This document shows positions 43,255-54,012 of a DNA stretch of 64,000 bases, one piece after another. Below the pieces are notes generated by a model. It had not been told where the DNA came from, searched no databases, and saw nothing but the letters and a program-made list of their open reading frames with translations. This DNA is from Gentiana macrophylla (Eukaryota; Streptophyta; Magnoliopsida; Gentianales; Gentianaceae). The position numbers were made by a program, and so were the translations under genes. Where the stretch lies: the NCBI GenBank assembly GCA_026214975.1, contig CM047808.1, forward strand, positions 62,274,583-62,338,582. Direction: 5' to 3'. The stretch's first letter is position 1. The number at the start of each line of letters is the position of its first letter.

Positions 43255-44139
43255 AAATATCACTCCCTTTATGATGTTGTCTGTCAACGGAACATCGGTT
43301 TCACCATGCTTTTGAATGTTGAGTAGAATATCAACAAGATCCCCCTTTCTTTCTCCATCCATTATATCTTCAATATTTTCTTTGTGCTCCGTAAGAATTT
43401 CTCCCACGACTTTATCGATTCGGTTGTGAATGTTTTTCAGCTTTTGTCCATATCCGCTAATGAACTGAAGAATACCGAAAGAAGGGAACATATCCGATAT
43501 GTGGTAGCTTCCTAACACAGGCATTAGTGCCTCCACAGCAGCAATAAACTCATCTTGATACTTGCTTCGTTTCCCAAATGCAGCCCTTGCAATGATTGTG
43601 TAGCCCAATGGAAAAATCTTTCTGCTTAGGTTAACAACTTGCCCTTCTTCTGAGATAATTGATGTGATCATGTTGAAAACTTCATTTTCGCGTATAGTAC
43701 CAAATGTCTTGACACGCATGGTAGTCAATAACTCCAAGGTGCATATTTTACGAAGCTGCCTCCAGAGATCCCCGTATGGTGCAAAAGAAATGTCGGAATG
43801 ATTATATGTGACTGTCCAATTAGCTTGGCTATAAGGTCTGTTTGAAAATATAAGGTCATGAGTCCGGAAAATCTCTTTTACTATTTCTGGTGAAGAAACA
43901 ACAACTACTGGTATTTGGCCAAGTTGTAGATGCATTATAGGCCCATGCTTTTTAGCTAACTCCCACAGGGTATGGTGAAGTAGGGAGCCAAATAACTGAT
44001 GTATGTTTCCTACCAAAGGTAGTTTTGTAGGTCCTGGTGGAAGTTTGTTTTTTGATATCTTCGGCTTAGGATTATTAAGTAGTACTTTTACTACCAAGAA
44101 CAAAATAAGAAGAGAACAAAATATAAAGATGAAATCCAT
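43255..44139 (-). CDS. Cytochrome P450 (CYP71 clan, CYP71D-like), exon 1
   Basis: This exon encodes residues 1-295. The start ATG at 44139 gives MDFIFIFCSLLILFLVVKVL, a single N-terminal ER anchor (about 2-20). The proline hinge LPPGPTKLPLVGN follows (33-45), then FSNRPY (98-103) and the C-helix WxxxR as WRQLR (126-130), which contacts the heme propionate. An upstream in-frame start is not possible without a non-ATG codon, and the TATA box only about 45 bp upstream fits this start. The exon ends KGVIF|GTAAGT, phase 0. Joined to 9878-10510 it makes 505 aa, the normal length for the family (about 500). No lesion is visible. CYP71D members in mints, sages and Solanaceae oxidise mono-, sesqui- and diterpenes; substrate here unknown. 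Confidence 0.93.
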
Positions 44140-44181
44140 CTGGGATTTATGCTTTGTGATCAAAACACTCGTTGGTTGGGG

Positions 44182-44192
44182 TTATATATATA
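44182..44192 (-). promoter_or_regulatory. P450 TATA box
   Basis: On the minus strand TATATATATAACCCC lies about 43-53 bp upstream of the ATG at 44139, implying a very short 5' leader of around 20 nt. Confidence 0.55.
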
Positions 44193-44294
44193 CTATAGGA
44201 GTTACAGGACCAGAATCGATAAGTAGAAATTGTATGGGACCAATATCGATACCACCCTAAAATTATGGGACCAATATTGCATTTTCCCTAAAAA

Positions 44295-44590
44295 GACTAA
44301 CTCGAGTTGACAAGACATTTATGTTTCACACTTATATGGTGTTGATGTGTTTCCCCTACTTCCAACGTGGGATATCACATACTCCCCCCTTATTAGATGC
44401 GGCATGTGACACTTTTTAGATCCGTACCATTCTGGTAACGCCCTCAAACATTAGGCCTGGTAGCGCTAAATTAGTCATAATCGTTCGGTCAACTACTTAG
44501 ACTGCCGTCCTTGCTTGGTCAAAAAAGATACAAGACCTTCATGTCTCACGGTTCCAATGCTTCCTACTTTCAATGTGAGATATCACATCC
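44295..44590. repeat. Imperfectly duplicated promoter-side sequence
   Basis: CCAACGTGGGATATCACAT near 44357 and TTCAATGTGAGATATCACAT near 44568 belong to two related blocks (about 44295-44385 and 44517-44590). It looks like dispersed LTR-derived sequence in the P450 upstream region, but I cannot name the family. Confidence 0.4.
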
Positions 44591-44662
44591 GTATTCTATT
44601 TTTATAGTTGTACCGTTTATCGCGTGGCTCAAGAACATTCGATTACCCAACATAGGGGTAAT

Positions 44663-44828
44663 CAGTGGCGGATCCACACTATATTATAGGGGGTCCGTGG
44701 ATCCCATTAAAAATAAGAATACTTTATATTTTATCTATAGAAAAATATTTCGGACCCCATGAAAAAATTATTTACTTAGAAAAAAATTTACGGACTCTAC
44801 TGAACATTATTTCTGGATCCGCCACCAG
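44663..44828. mobile_element. 166-bp MITE about 520 bp upstream of the P450
   Basis: The ends CAGTGGCGGATCCACAC and TTCTGGATCCGCCACCAG are inverted repeats. Inside, GGGGGTCCGTGGATCC and CGGACCCCATG are partly complementary. Flanks GGGTAAT and GAGGCAAT are only loosely alike. Probably a hAT- or Harbinger-like MITE; superfamily uncertain. Confidence 0.7.
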
Positions 44829-45586
44829 AGGCAATTGGTGAACGATCCCGGACTTGACAAAACACAATGGAAAGGGATATATGCGGGGCAACAATTTTTT
44901 TATAAAGATAAGGTTTTTAGTCTTACATGGTGGCCGGATGATCAAAGTATTGCATGTTTATCTTGACTTTACTAGCTCTACGGATTAACGTTTTCACACG
45001 CCAACATTTTTTCCAATAAATTTAAGTGAAATGATACCACACCAACCAATTAAGACAAGATTGATCTACACAAATGTTTTACCTTGATAGGGAAATTAAG
45101 AAATTGTGATTTAATAAAGACAAATGGTTTTATTTTTGGTAAATGAACATCATCTTAATATTTTAGCTAGTTGTCTTAATAAATAAACAAATCAATAAAT
45201 AATCGCCACCTACGAGAAAAATGTGAGATTCTTTATTAATTAATTTTCGTAATATATTGTACCTACCAAAAATTTCAATGATTTTAGACACATTATCACT
45301 ACACAATTTTGATTATAATGGAAAAAACACATGATTCATCTACAAATGTGATGCAAAAATTAATCGACCTGTATTTCTCGATCCATATTGATATTACTTC
45401 AATTCTTTTAGATGTAACTACATCTATTTTGCTAGTTGTTACTACTTTTTTGTGTTACTACATTTTTTGGTTGTTACTTCATATGTTTTACTCGCCATTA
45501 CTATTAATTTTTCAAGTGTTACTACAATTTTGTTCACTGTAACTATATCTATTTTATTGGTTGTTACTTATTTTTATGTGTTATTG
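44829..45586. other. AT-rich sequence with degenerate GTTACTAC repeats
   Basis: There is no gene. From about 45410 to 45580 the phrase (G/T)GTTACTAC followed by a T-rich spacer recurs at least six times, giving a low-complexity hydrophobic translation that I discount. Confidence 0.5.
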
Positions 45587-46215
45587 GTGACATGGGTATG
45601 ACCCGAGTGACACACGTGTCACACAATTGACTATTCCGGGTCTTCTAAGCAAAATGGGTCTAACGAGCCTGGGGATATACCACACACCGGGAGAGGCAAC
45701 ATGGGAGAGAACTTGAAATGTGATATGCCTAGTCCGATAAACAACCAGCGAATCCAAAACCTGGCCCGTGCATAAACCCAGCAAAGGATAAAGCTCGCTG
45801 CCTAGTGAGTTCACCCTTTATTAGCCGAGTCGCGACAAAGGAATTGAGCCCACCTCATACTTTCACCAACTCTCAAGATCTACCGAGACAGAATGCGACC
45901 AGCCCGCATGCAATTCAGCTCACGTTCTAACTCGTCATCAGCCCAGATGAAGCGCAAACGATCATCGGTGCATAACTCGCAGCGGCCTCAACATAAGCCT
46001 GCCTATCAAAGCTCGCCCCCCGACTGACACACTTTACCGCCCAATTGTAAACACCAACTATAACGTTTATAAATAGTGGTGTTCCTCTCACACACCAAAA
46101 CTACGTGCGACTTACGGAACAACACCCGACTATGTCATTGGCTTGATCCCTCACACTTGAGGGTACATAGGCAGCCACCTCGGCTCAGCCAAAATCCCCC
46201 CAAAACACCCCATTT
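45587..46215 (+). repeat. Probable Gypsy LTR fragment
   Basis: GC-richer than its surroundings, with TTTATAAATAGTGG near 46068 as a TATA-like promoter element, and CACACTTGAGGGTACATAGGCAGCC, the G/C-rich wording common near the ends of plant Gypsy LTRs. No paired LTR is visible, so this is tentative. Confidence 0.4.
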
Positions 46216-46229
46216 TCTATTGTACTTGA

Positions 46230-46566
46230 TCTTCATGATGTTCTTCGTACGAAAAGGACATAAAGACACAATTTTTGCATCTAAAGAGCTTGATATCCAC
46301 CGCATAATCTTGTTTGTGATAACTCCGACGTTATCAAAATGGTTCAAGAGAACTTGACCTACAAAGAGGAACCAGTTTGTGTCTAATAACAAAAGGTGTG
46401 GAAGGTCAAGAATGAAGAGTACATTTAGTCTTGGTTCAGTGGTGAAACCACACCCAATAGAGGCAACGTGGGTGTTGGAAGACGACATGATTTGTGAGTT
46501 TGCACAGTATAAGCACCTCTGGGTATGTTATGTTTCGAGGAGGAAACTTGTTTTAAGGGGGAGCGA
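46230..46566 (+). pseudogene. Gypsy (chromovirus-type) integrase C-terminal remnant
   Basis: The tail LGSVVKPHPIEATWVLEDDM then RKLVLRGSDVTP resembles the last residues of Tekay/Del-type pol (V-W-x-N-x-x-xEATWExEdxM and an LRG-x-x-VT end). It runs straight into a purine tract (TTTTAAGGGGGAGCGA) and an LTR start. Only the last ~100 codons are left, with broken frames. Confidence 0.5.
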
Positions 46567-47429
46567 TGTAACACCCTAAGTTTTTAATAAGGGTAAAATA
46601 GTTATTGGTTATTAGTATTTATTTCCTAATTGGCAATTCCGGAGTTATCACAAACAGATTAAACAATGGATATCTGGCTGATTATATTTTATTTGTGCAG
46701 TTTTAGTTGTCAATTTGCGTATGAACAATATGATGTGTACACAACACACTCCAAAACAATCAAGAAAATATGTTGTTTTTAATAGGATTATGGTTGCATC
46801 TCGAGGGACTGCCTACGTACCCTTAGCCTATAAGAGATCAAGCCAAAGTAATGTAGTTTTGGAGCGGAGGATCATCCCTTTGTCAATGCAGCAATGCTGT
46901 TATTTATAGGGACAATAGTTTGCGGTTGCAAGGCGGTTACAAAGAATAAGTAAAATACAATGCCGTGGGCGAGCTTGTACTGAGCAAGCTTATGTTGTGG
47001 CCACTGCGGGCTCTTCACCTTTCACCGTCGTTCATCAACTCTATTTCCTAGTTAAACAGGATTTTTCCGAGTTGATGGATGGAGAGCTAGAGGAGCGAGC
47101 AGGTGGGCCCCCAGTGCTTCGTATCAAGCTGGATGTTTGCTGATCGATGCCCATTGCCTGGCCAATGATGAGAATCATAGAGGCTTAAGGCGGGCTGGAT
47201 TGTAGCCGGCTTGGATTGGCTTATGAAGGGGCATACTGGCTGGGCCAAGGACCATATCCGTTGCTGGGCCAACTTATTGGCCTGATCCGGATCCATGGGT
47301 TCTTTTTTGAACTTGGTGTATCAATAGCACCTACCCATTGATTTATTCATGGTGCACTCATGAATATTTCAAGGAGTATGTAGTTTTGATCCACCATATG
47401 CCGAGATGAGTGCTATAAAGCGACTTCTC
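46567..47429. other. LTR-derived debris
   Basis: It begins TGTAACACCCTAAG, the usual start of a chromovirus LTR. At about 46800 the phrase CGAGGGACTGCCTACGTACC, typical of another plant Gypsy LTR, appears, with TTATTTATAGGG at about 46900. The GGCTGG-rich part from 47080 to 47300 has no recognisable frame. Boundaries cannot be set. Confidence 0.4.
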
Positions 47430-47523
47430 TAATGTCGTGCCCAAGCGACCGGGCTTGAGTGCGCTTCACTCGAGAGCGAGTAGCAGCGAAGTGCCATGCC
47501 AAAGTGACTGGACATGTGCACTT
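47430..47523 (+). repeat. Tandem repeat, left part
   Basis: CACTCGAGAGCGAG and AAGTGCCATGCCAAAGTGA belong to the degenerate repeat that continues at 61253. The Copia element 47524-61252 was inserted into it. Confidence 0.7.
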
Positions 47524-47978
47524 TGTTATAACAGGACCGCCAAGGATAAAAACAGATTGCAATAAATAAGAATAAACAAGAAAGCATAAATCTTGCAAGA
47601 AACAATAAGACGAGATTTAACGTTGTTTCCGGCAATGTGCCGACTAGTCCACGGGCAGATCGAAGATAATATATTATCACTAGAGATTTTATAGACTATG
47701 AAATTTCTTGTGCAATTGCTCTTGCTACTACTGTTAAATGCAAATATTCAAGGCTACAACATATGCATATTTATAGTCACAAAACCATAGACCTTCCCGC
47801 CATAAAGACATACTAGCAGATTGACTAAAATACCTCAGATGTGAACTCAGCTCAACTGACTCCACCGGATGTAACCTGCTGACATTTGCCTTGCTGATAT
47901 TGCCCAGCTGATCTTGCCCTGCTGATTACTACTCAGCTGACCTTGCCTTGATGAGAGAACAAGTCACATTGTCTAACA
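47524..47978 (-). repeat. 3' LTR of the gag-only Copia
   Basis: 455 bp; the polypurine tract (minus strand ATGTGGAGATT) lies at its right edge. It aligns with 60782-61252 throughout, for example CATAAAGACATACTAGCAGA. Confidence 0.88.
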
Positions 47979-48855
47979 AATCTCCACATTGACTTGAACT
48001 CTCACTCATAGCCAAACAGATTGCATAACTAGATGTACTATACCAGATGCATTCGTCAATGCCAGATGTACTATACCAGATTCCTCTTCTTTCTTCAAAC
48101 TTAACAGTTTTAGATGTGATTCCTCCAGATGAGAGTTAACTCTAGACGAGAAACCAGCTTCAGATGAGAACCTCTCTGATTTAGATGAGATCCTCTGCTG
48201 TTAACAGATTCATACTTGATTGTGCTGAGAACAAATGTGATCAAAGACTTGATCACCAGACAAGATGTGATTACCAGATTCAGATGTAATCACCTAAGTT
48301 GAGAACACTAAGCTTAGTTCTTCAGATTCAACTTCAACCAAACAGATTTGCATATTCAGATTTTAAGCTGACCAGATGTGAACACAACTGACTTCAAGTA
48401 AGACTTCTCCAGACGAGACTTAAATCCAGACTAGAACTCGACCTCAAATATGTTCACCAGATACGTAGCAGACTTCACTCAGTTGAAACTTCCAAACAAA
48501 GATGCAGAACCATCATATACATGTTCAACAGATTCAACAGATGCCACTCTGCTGACAGATGGACTCAGCTGACTCTTCACTCAGTGACTTCCAGACTTGA
48601 ACACACCACTCTACTCTACTGACCTTCACTCAACTAGTACTAGATCATCAGACCTTCATTCAGCCGACACCATATTTTGGTTCCACAAGATTCAGCTCTT
48701 GATTCTTTAGGTTCAGATGCATAACCAAGTGCTAGATTAGTGTTGAATATTCTCAGCTGATTTCAGCAGACTCACCTGAGTATGGACCTAAAGCTCCACC
48801 TGCTTGGCAACACTCCAGATTTAGTTTTGGACAAGATTTGCATTCCCTTTGCAAC
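47979..48855 (-). other. Non-coding interior of the gag-only Copia (3' part)
   Basis: No open frame. The sequence is rich in short recurring phrases such as CCAGATGTGA, CAGATTCA and CAGCTGAC, which recur at irregular spacing. It probably evolved as spacer sequence within a non-autonomous element. Confidence 0.5.
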
Positions 48856-50301
48856 TGATGACGGTTAAAATAGTCTATCCTAAGGCATCAACATTATATC
48901 CATTATGAGCTAAAAATAGTTGTTTCGATCTATGAATATGAACCATTTGAGTTGAATATTATATGTCGGGTTCGTGAGTTGAGAAATCTACACTTAACGT
49001 TTATTTTCCTTATTTTGATATTATTTCGTTCATTATTTGATTAATTTTAGGATACGAAATATTGGGCTGAGCATAATCGACGAATATGGAGTGGAGTGAA
49101 TGAAATGAATGGCCTAGGGTATTCTATAACATTCCAAGCTAAGTCGGCCAAGAAAAAAAGACAAAATTGCCCTCGGTTTACCGAGGTGTGCCGCCGGTTT
49201 ACCGAGATTCTAGATCTTTCCGAAATGTATTTTCTTGGACGAGGGGTAGAACTAGGTGTTTCTAAGTCGGTTTAGGTAGCTATAAATAAGAGGCTTCACC
49301 TCTATTCACAAGTGTACAATTTCAAGATAAATATTATGCAATAAAGTTCTTTGTTCTTAATTTTTTTATTTATGAGTTCTGGTCGTAGAGACGATGGAGT
49401 CACTGCCTAGGGAGAGATCCGAGGGAGATATAAGCTCATCTTCGAGGGTATGATATTCTATCTTTTCCAAGATGTAGATCTATCGTTGTTCTATTCGACT
49501 ATTATGTTTTAATTGCTTATTTAGTTTAATTATATAGTAGTTAGTTTATTTTACCCCATGTGTTATAGATCTAATTCATTGGTGAAGAAATCATGAAATA
49601 GTGGTTGTGTTCTTCAGATCTGCAGTCTATATCGCTAAATCTGAATACCTTGTAAATTACTAATTCATGATAATTGGGGCCAACTACGTTGATCGATAGA
49701 TTTAATTTACATGTTATTAGCTTGATCAACTATTTGCATGTCTTCGTAAAACTAGCATGAAATATGAATAGTGAAGTGTTAGTTTGTACATTATCTTGAT
49801 GGACTCTAGGAACGTGCTGATCAGTGTCGACAACTGTGTAGGCGGGTTTGCGGTATGAGTTAGCGCTCAATATCGACTGCTCTTGTTCTTTATGCGTATG
49901 GGCTATTACGGACCAATTAAGGAGGGTAGCTTGCTTATAGATTGTCTACTTCCATTGTCGGAGTAGATAGGGTTAGGAGTTGTACCCGTAGATGAACAAT
50001 AAATTAAAATTCACCAATAGGGAGGATTGTTGCATGTGTGGGGGGAATAATTAATTAATCATAATTGAACTAATACATTAGAAACTCTTGTTGCTCCGTT
50101 GAACTTGCATAATCTTGCTAGTTGATTGTTACCAAATTTACTATTGTCTATATTATAGTTGGTCATTGACCATTAATTGTGACAAGCTCAATCTTGATAA
50201 TTTGACGTTCTTACGAGTCGTTGTGGGATCAACCTTGACTCGCCCGTACTCTACTACGATTGACCTAATCCTATTGCTAGTAAGTGCTTTGCACGTGATC
50301 A
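48856..50301 (+). repeat. 5' LTR of the Athila-like element
   Basis: 1,446 bp. It includes a TATA-like GCTATAAATAAGAGGC near 49280 and AATAAAGTTCTTTG near 49340 as a polyadenylation-like signal, a sensible U3-R order. Confidence 0.9.
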
Positions 50302-50309
50302 AGATTTTC

Positions 50310-50325
50310 TGGTGCCGTTTCCGGC
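50310..50325 (+). promoter_or_regulatory. Primer binding site of the Athila-like element
   Basis: TGGTGCCGTTTCCGGC lies 8 bp after the LTR end. It differs slightly from the common TGGCGCCGTTGCCGGG site of this lineage. Confidence 0.75.
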
Positions 50326-50802
50326 GACTCGTCTCAAGAATACTTTTTATTTAAGATTGAGTGTCTGTATATATTTGATTCTGTTTCATTGAGTTTGTTT
50401 TATAGTCTATTTATACTGGAGTCGTACAGAGTCAGTTCTGTTAAAATCTGAGAAAAATAGCTTCCGGTTTACCGAGGTTCATCCACGGTAAACCGAGGGT
50501 CTCAGTTTCGGTAGAATCATTTCTGTCAGTTCAACGTCAAGTCAGTAGTCAAAGTCTGTACTTTTGAGTCTGCCAGGCTTGTGTAACAGCCTGTGAGGGA
50601 AGTCACTAACCTTTTTATTTTCTTTTTGTATCTTGTAGTACACTACATGAATTTCAGCAGAAAAACTCGAGAGATTTATATCTAAGATTGAAAATTTTGC
50701 TAGACAAAAGAGGACGGAAACTCGAGAGAGATTTGTTAGGTTCGCGGACGACGTGATTTCACACGAAGGTGATCTCAACGAAGGGAAGAAGAGATTTCAC
50801 CT
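50326..50802 (+). other. Leader between primer site and gag
   Basis: No frame. It shares the phrase GGTTTACCGAGG with the LTR (GTTTACCGAG near 49185-49205). Confidence 0.5.
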
Positions 50803-52158
50803 TTGGATGATATAAATCAACATGGCACAGAGTGGAAAGAATGGATAGAATGGACAAAATGGAGCAGGAGTTGTGGTACAAGCAGATATGAGAACTCTAC
50901 AGAGTTATGCGTGCCAACGATCGAGCAATTTGTGCCAGCAATTGTTCAGCCAGAGAATATGGCTGAAGACTTCCATCCGAAACCAAATGTGATACAGATG
51001 GTGACTAATTACACTACCTTTCATGGAGTAACGAACGAAGATCCTAGTGTACACGTCACCAACTTCTTGGAGATAGTTAGAATGGTCAAACCAGCAAGAG
51101 TGCCAGAAGATAACATTAAGCTGAAATTGTTTCCATTCACTGTGAAGGACAAAGCAAAGATATGTTTATTGTCTCTAGCACCAGGATCAATCCAAATTTG
51201 GACCGATTTATTGCAGAAGTTTATGAATAAATACAGCCCACCTGGGAAGTCACTACAGATGAGACAAGACATCATACATTTCAAGTAGAAACCCACTGAA
51301 ACTTTTGAGGAAGCATGTGAAAGATTTAAGGAAGCACAAAGGATATGCCCTCACCATGAATTCTCTTTGCCTGTACGAATGCATAGTTTCTATCATGGAT
51401 TGCGGCCAAGTGAACAAATGAGAGTTGATGCATCAAGCAACGGATGTTTTGCATTGTTATCACTTGAGGAAGCTGAAGAGAAATTAGAGAAAATTGCACT
51501 TACAAGTCAATGGGGAACGCATCAAGTAGAGACCGCCAAAGTAGCTGAAGGCGTATTTGGAGAAGATACTTCTCAAAAGATCTTATACCAGCTAATGGCG
51601 ATGAATGAGAAGATAGATGGCATGCAAGATCGCATTGCAAAGGTTGAGAAAGTAGAAGAAATCGAAGCAACCAACACTGAAGATGTGAACTATATAGGGA
51701 GGCAAGGAAATCCTTATAGGGGCGGATATCGCCCAGGTTCTCATGACCAGCCTGGTTTTAGACTGAGTGACCCTACTTTGGGTTTATGACAAAATGATTC
51801 TAACGGTGGAGAGAGACCGAGACAAACCGGTGGATTCATGCCTCAATTGAACAAGTCAAGTGGTTGGGAAGTAGTCATGGATAAAATGAGCTCAATTGTG
51901 ACCGATACGGTCAATAACCTTACAAAATCCATGACTGAGCTAAATAAAAACTTCACCACATATTGTCAGAAGAATGATACAAGTCTGAACAATCAAGAAG
52001 CCTTAGTGCAGAGTCTGTCGCACCTAGTGGGGCAGATTTCCGAACAAGTGTCAGCCCATCCTCCGGGAGGATTGCCAAGTAATACTAAGAAGAATCCAAA
52101 GGATGTGAATGCAATCATGACTAGACAAACCGGACCAGTGGATACATGCCTCAATTGA
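50803..52158 (+). pseudogene. Athila-type gag, disrupted
   Basis: The retrotransposon gag core is clear: HPKPNVIQMVTNYTTFHGVT, EDPSVHVTNFLEIVRMVKPA, LFPFTVKDKAKICLLSLAPG, WTDLLQKFMNKYSPPGKS, then after a TAG at 51286-51288 the same reading continues with ETFEEACERFKEAQRICPHH, SFYHGLRPSEQMRVDASSNG and EEAEEKLEKIALTSQ. A Gly/Arg-rich stretch follows (QGNPYRGGYRPGSHDQPGF), then a TGA near 51787 and a coiled-coil-like tail to 52158. Gag forms the particle shell. Two stops disable it, and a patchwork duplication follows. Confidence 0.88.
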
Positions 52159-52880
52159 ACAAGTCTATAGAAAAGAGGGACCAGTAAACCGGGACATGTT
52201 AAGGGTGATTTTATACGGTTTATAACGATGTATTTTATAACAATTTCCTCCATATTTGTATTAATTTGCATAGAAAATGAGTGTTCAAGTGATTAATTGA
52301 GCAATTGAGGTTTTTATTGGTTTAATCAAAATGGTGAATTTAATTGTTTTAATTAGATTTTATGATTATTTGCATTGTTACAATGCTTATCGGTGCTACT
52401 GATACATGTTTGAGGCTCAATTGATGATCAAATGTTGATAAATTTCGAGCTAATTCAAGTCAATAACCTTACAAAATCCATGAGCTGAGCTAAATAAAAA
52501 ATCTTTTACACCACATATTCCGTCGGAAAGAAGAATGATACACTTGAGCTTATAAATATGCGGCTGTTTCTCACCAACATTATCAAGAAGCCTTAGTAGC
52601 TGCGATTTTACTTAGTTTCACAATTTTATTCATCAATTCAAGTTGCTCAGGATGCTAAGAGGCTAAACCTCTTTGAACAAGCGTTGTGAAGCCGTCCGAT
52701 TCAACAGTTGATCTCTAGTTCGTGATTATTTTGTGAGTTTCTATTTCAAGGTATTGCCGAACAAGTGTCATGTCAACTCTAGATCATCATGCTTGATCTA
52801 TAAAGCGGGAGAGATTGATTGCCAAGTAATACTTGAAGAAAAATCCAAAGGATGTGAATGCAATCATGACTAGAAGCGAA
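52129..52880 (+). repeat. Patchwork of duplicated gag pieces and filler
   Basis: Short pieces of the gag tail at 51820-52128 recur here in the same order, separated by unrelated AT-rich filler: TCAATAACCTTACAAAATCC (near 52460), AGAAGAATGATAC (near 52528), TCAAGAAGCCTTAGT (near 52580), GCCGAACAAGTGTCA (near 52756) and AATCCAAAGGATGTGAATGC (near 52842). The region has no coding potential. Confidence 0.75.
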
Positions 52881-53408
52881 AGAAAATGCGTTGATAGGAT
52901 AGGTGGATCAATTGCTTGTTCGATAACCATTTAAAACCCTTGAATTTGAATTGTTTAGTTTAAGGATCGATAATTAGATTTAGATCTAGTTTAATTTGGT
53001 TCGACCTGCTTTCCCTAGCTTTGGATTATATCCTCCGTCTAGTTTTACGCTTCCGTTGTCTTTATTTTCTGCTTTATTCACTTGCTTAGGTTAGTTTACG
53101 TGACATAGCTTAGGTTAGACAAAAACTAGAATCAGGGCCCCGTAAGATCGACCCGGCATTAACCACACCATCCTTATACTTGAGGTTAACCGGATTATTA
53201 CTTGTTTATTTTGTGTTAATAACATCCGTGACAGGACACCACTCCGGTTAACCGAGAGTCTGAAAATTCAGCAGACAAGCAGGCAAAGCAGCAACAGTCA
53301 GCACGTAAGTCTTCACAAACTATAACTATTAATCCTGCTACTTTACCCTATCCCCCTAGGAAATATAAGCCGAATAATGATGATGCTCGTTATAAAAAGT
53401 TCATAGAG
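52881..53408 (+). other. Spacer between gag and protease
   Basis: No open frame. From about 53215 the sequence again looks like gag tail (CCGGTTAACCGAGAGTC, then YPPRKYKPNNDDARYKK before the protease frame). Confidence 0.4.
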
Positions 53409-53992
53409 ATGTTTAAGAAGTTGCAAGTGAATATACCTTTGGTAGAAGCTCTAGCCGGGATGCCAGAGTATGCGAAGTTCTTGAAGGAAGAAATATCTAC
53501 CAAAAATATGTTATTAGACCTTGAGACTATATGCCTTAACAAGGAATGCTCGGCAGTTTTGCAACGCAAACTGCCTCTTAAGTGTAAAAATCCTGGTAGC
53601 TTCCTCATACATTGCACAATTGGAGGAGTATGCATAAACAAAGCATTGTGTGATCTTGGAGCCAGTGTCAATCTAATGCCACTCTCTCTCTTTCAATAGT
53701 TAGGCATGAAAGAGTTCAATGAAACTATATAACCCTTCAATTAGCATATAGGTCTATTCATCAACCGTGTGGAGTGGTGGAGGATGTTCTAGTAAAAGTT
53801 GATAAGTTTGTATTCCGTGTAGACTTTGTGGTGCTAGACATGGAGGCTAACCACGATGTTCCACTAATCTTAGGAAGACCTTTCCTACCTATGAGTAAGA
53901 CCTTGATAGATGTTCATAAGGGTGAGCTAATTTTGAGAGTAAATGAGGACAGAGTAGTATTCAATGTGATGAATTCAATGAAGTATGCATAG
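53409..53992 (+). pseudogene. Athila-type aspartic protease, disrupted
   Basis: It opens MFKKLQVNIPLVEALAGMPE and YAKFLKEEISTKNML, the gag-protease bridge of Athila. The active-site block is KALCDLGASVNLMPLSLF; the D-L-G-A form is normal in this lineage. A stop (TAG at 53697) and shift precede VEDVLVKVDKFVFRVDFVVL and DVPLILGRPFLPMSKTLIDV, the flap and the ILGRPFL block. Non-functional. Confidence 0.85.
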
Positions 53993-54012
53993 GATGATGA
54001 GAAGCATGCTAC

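Noticed and set aside
43225..44163. P450 exon 1 as a stand-alone 312-codon gene starting at 44163
   Set aside because: Position 44163 is a TTG, not an ATG, and the last nine codons read through a perfect donor site. The true start is 44139 and the exon ends at 43255.
45309..45542. Hydrophobic 77-codon frame
   Set aside because: It translates a degenerate GTTACTAC/T-rich low-complexity tract.
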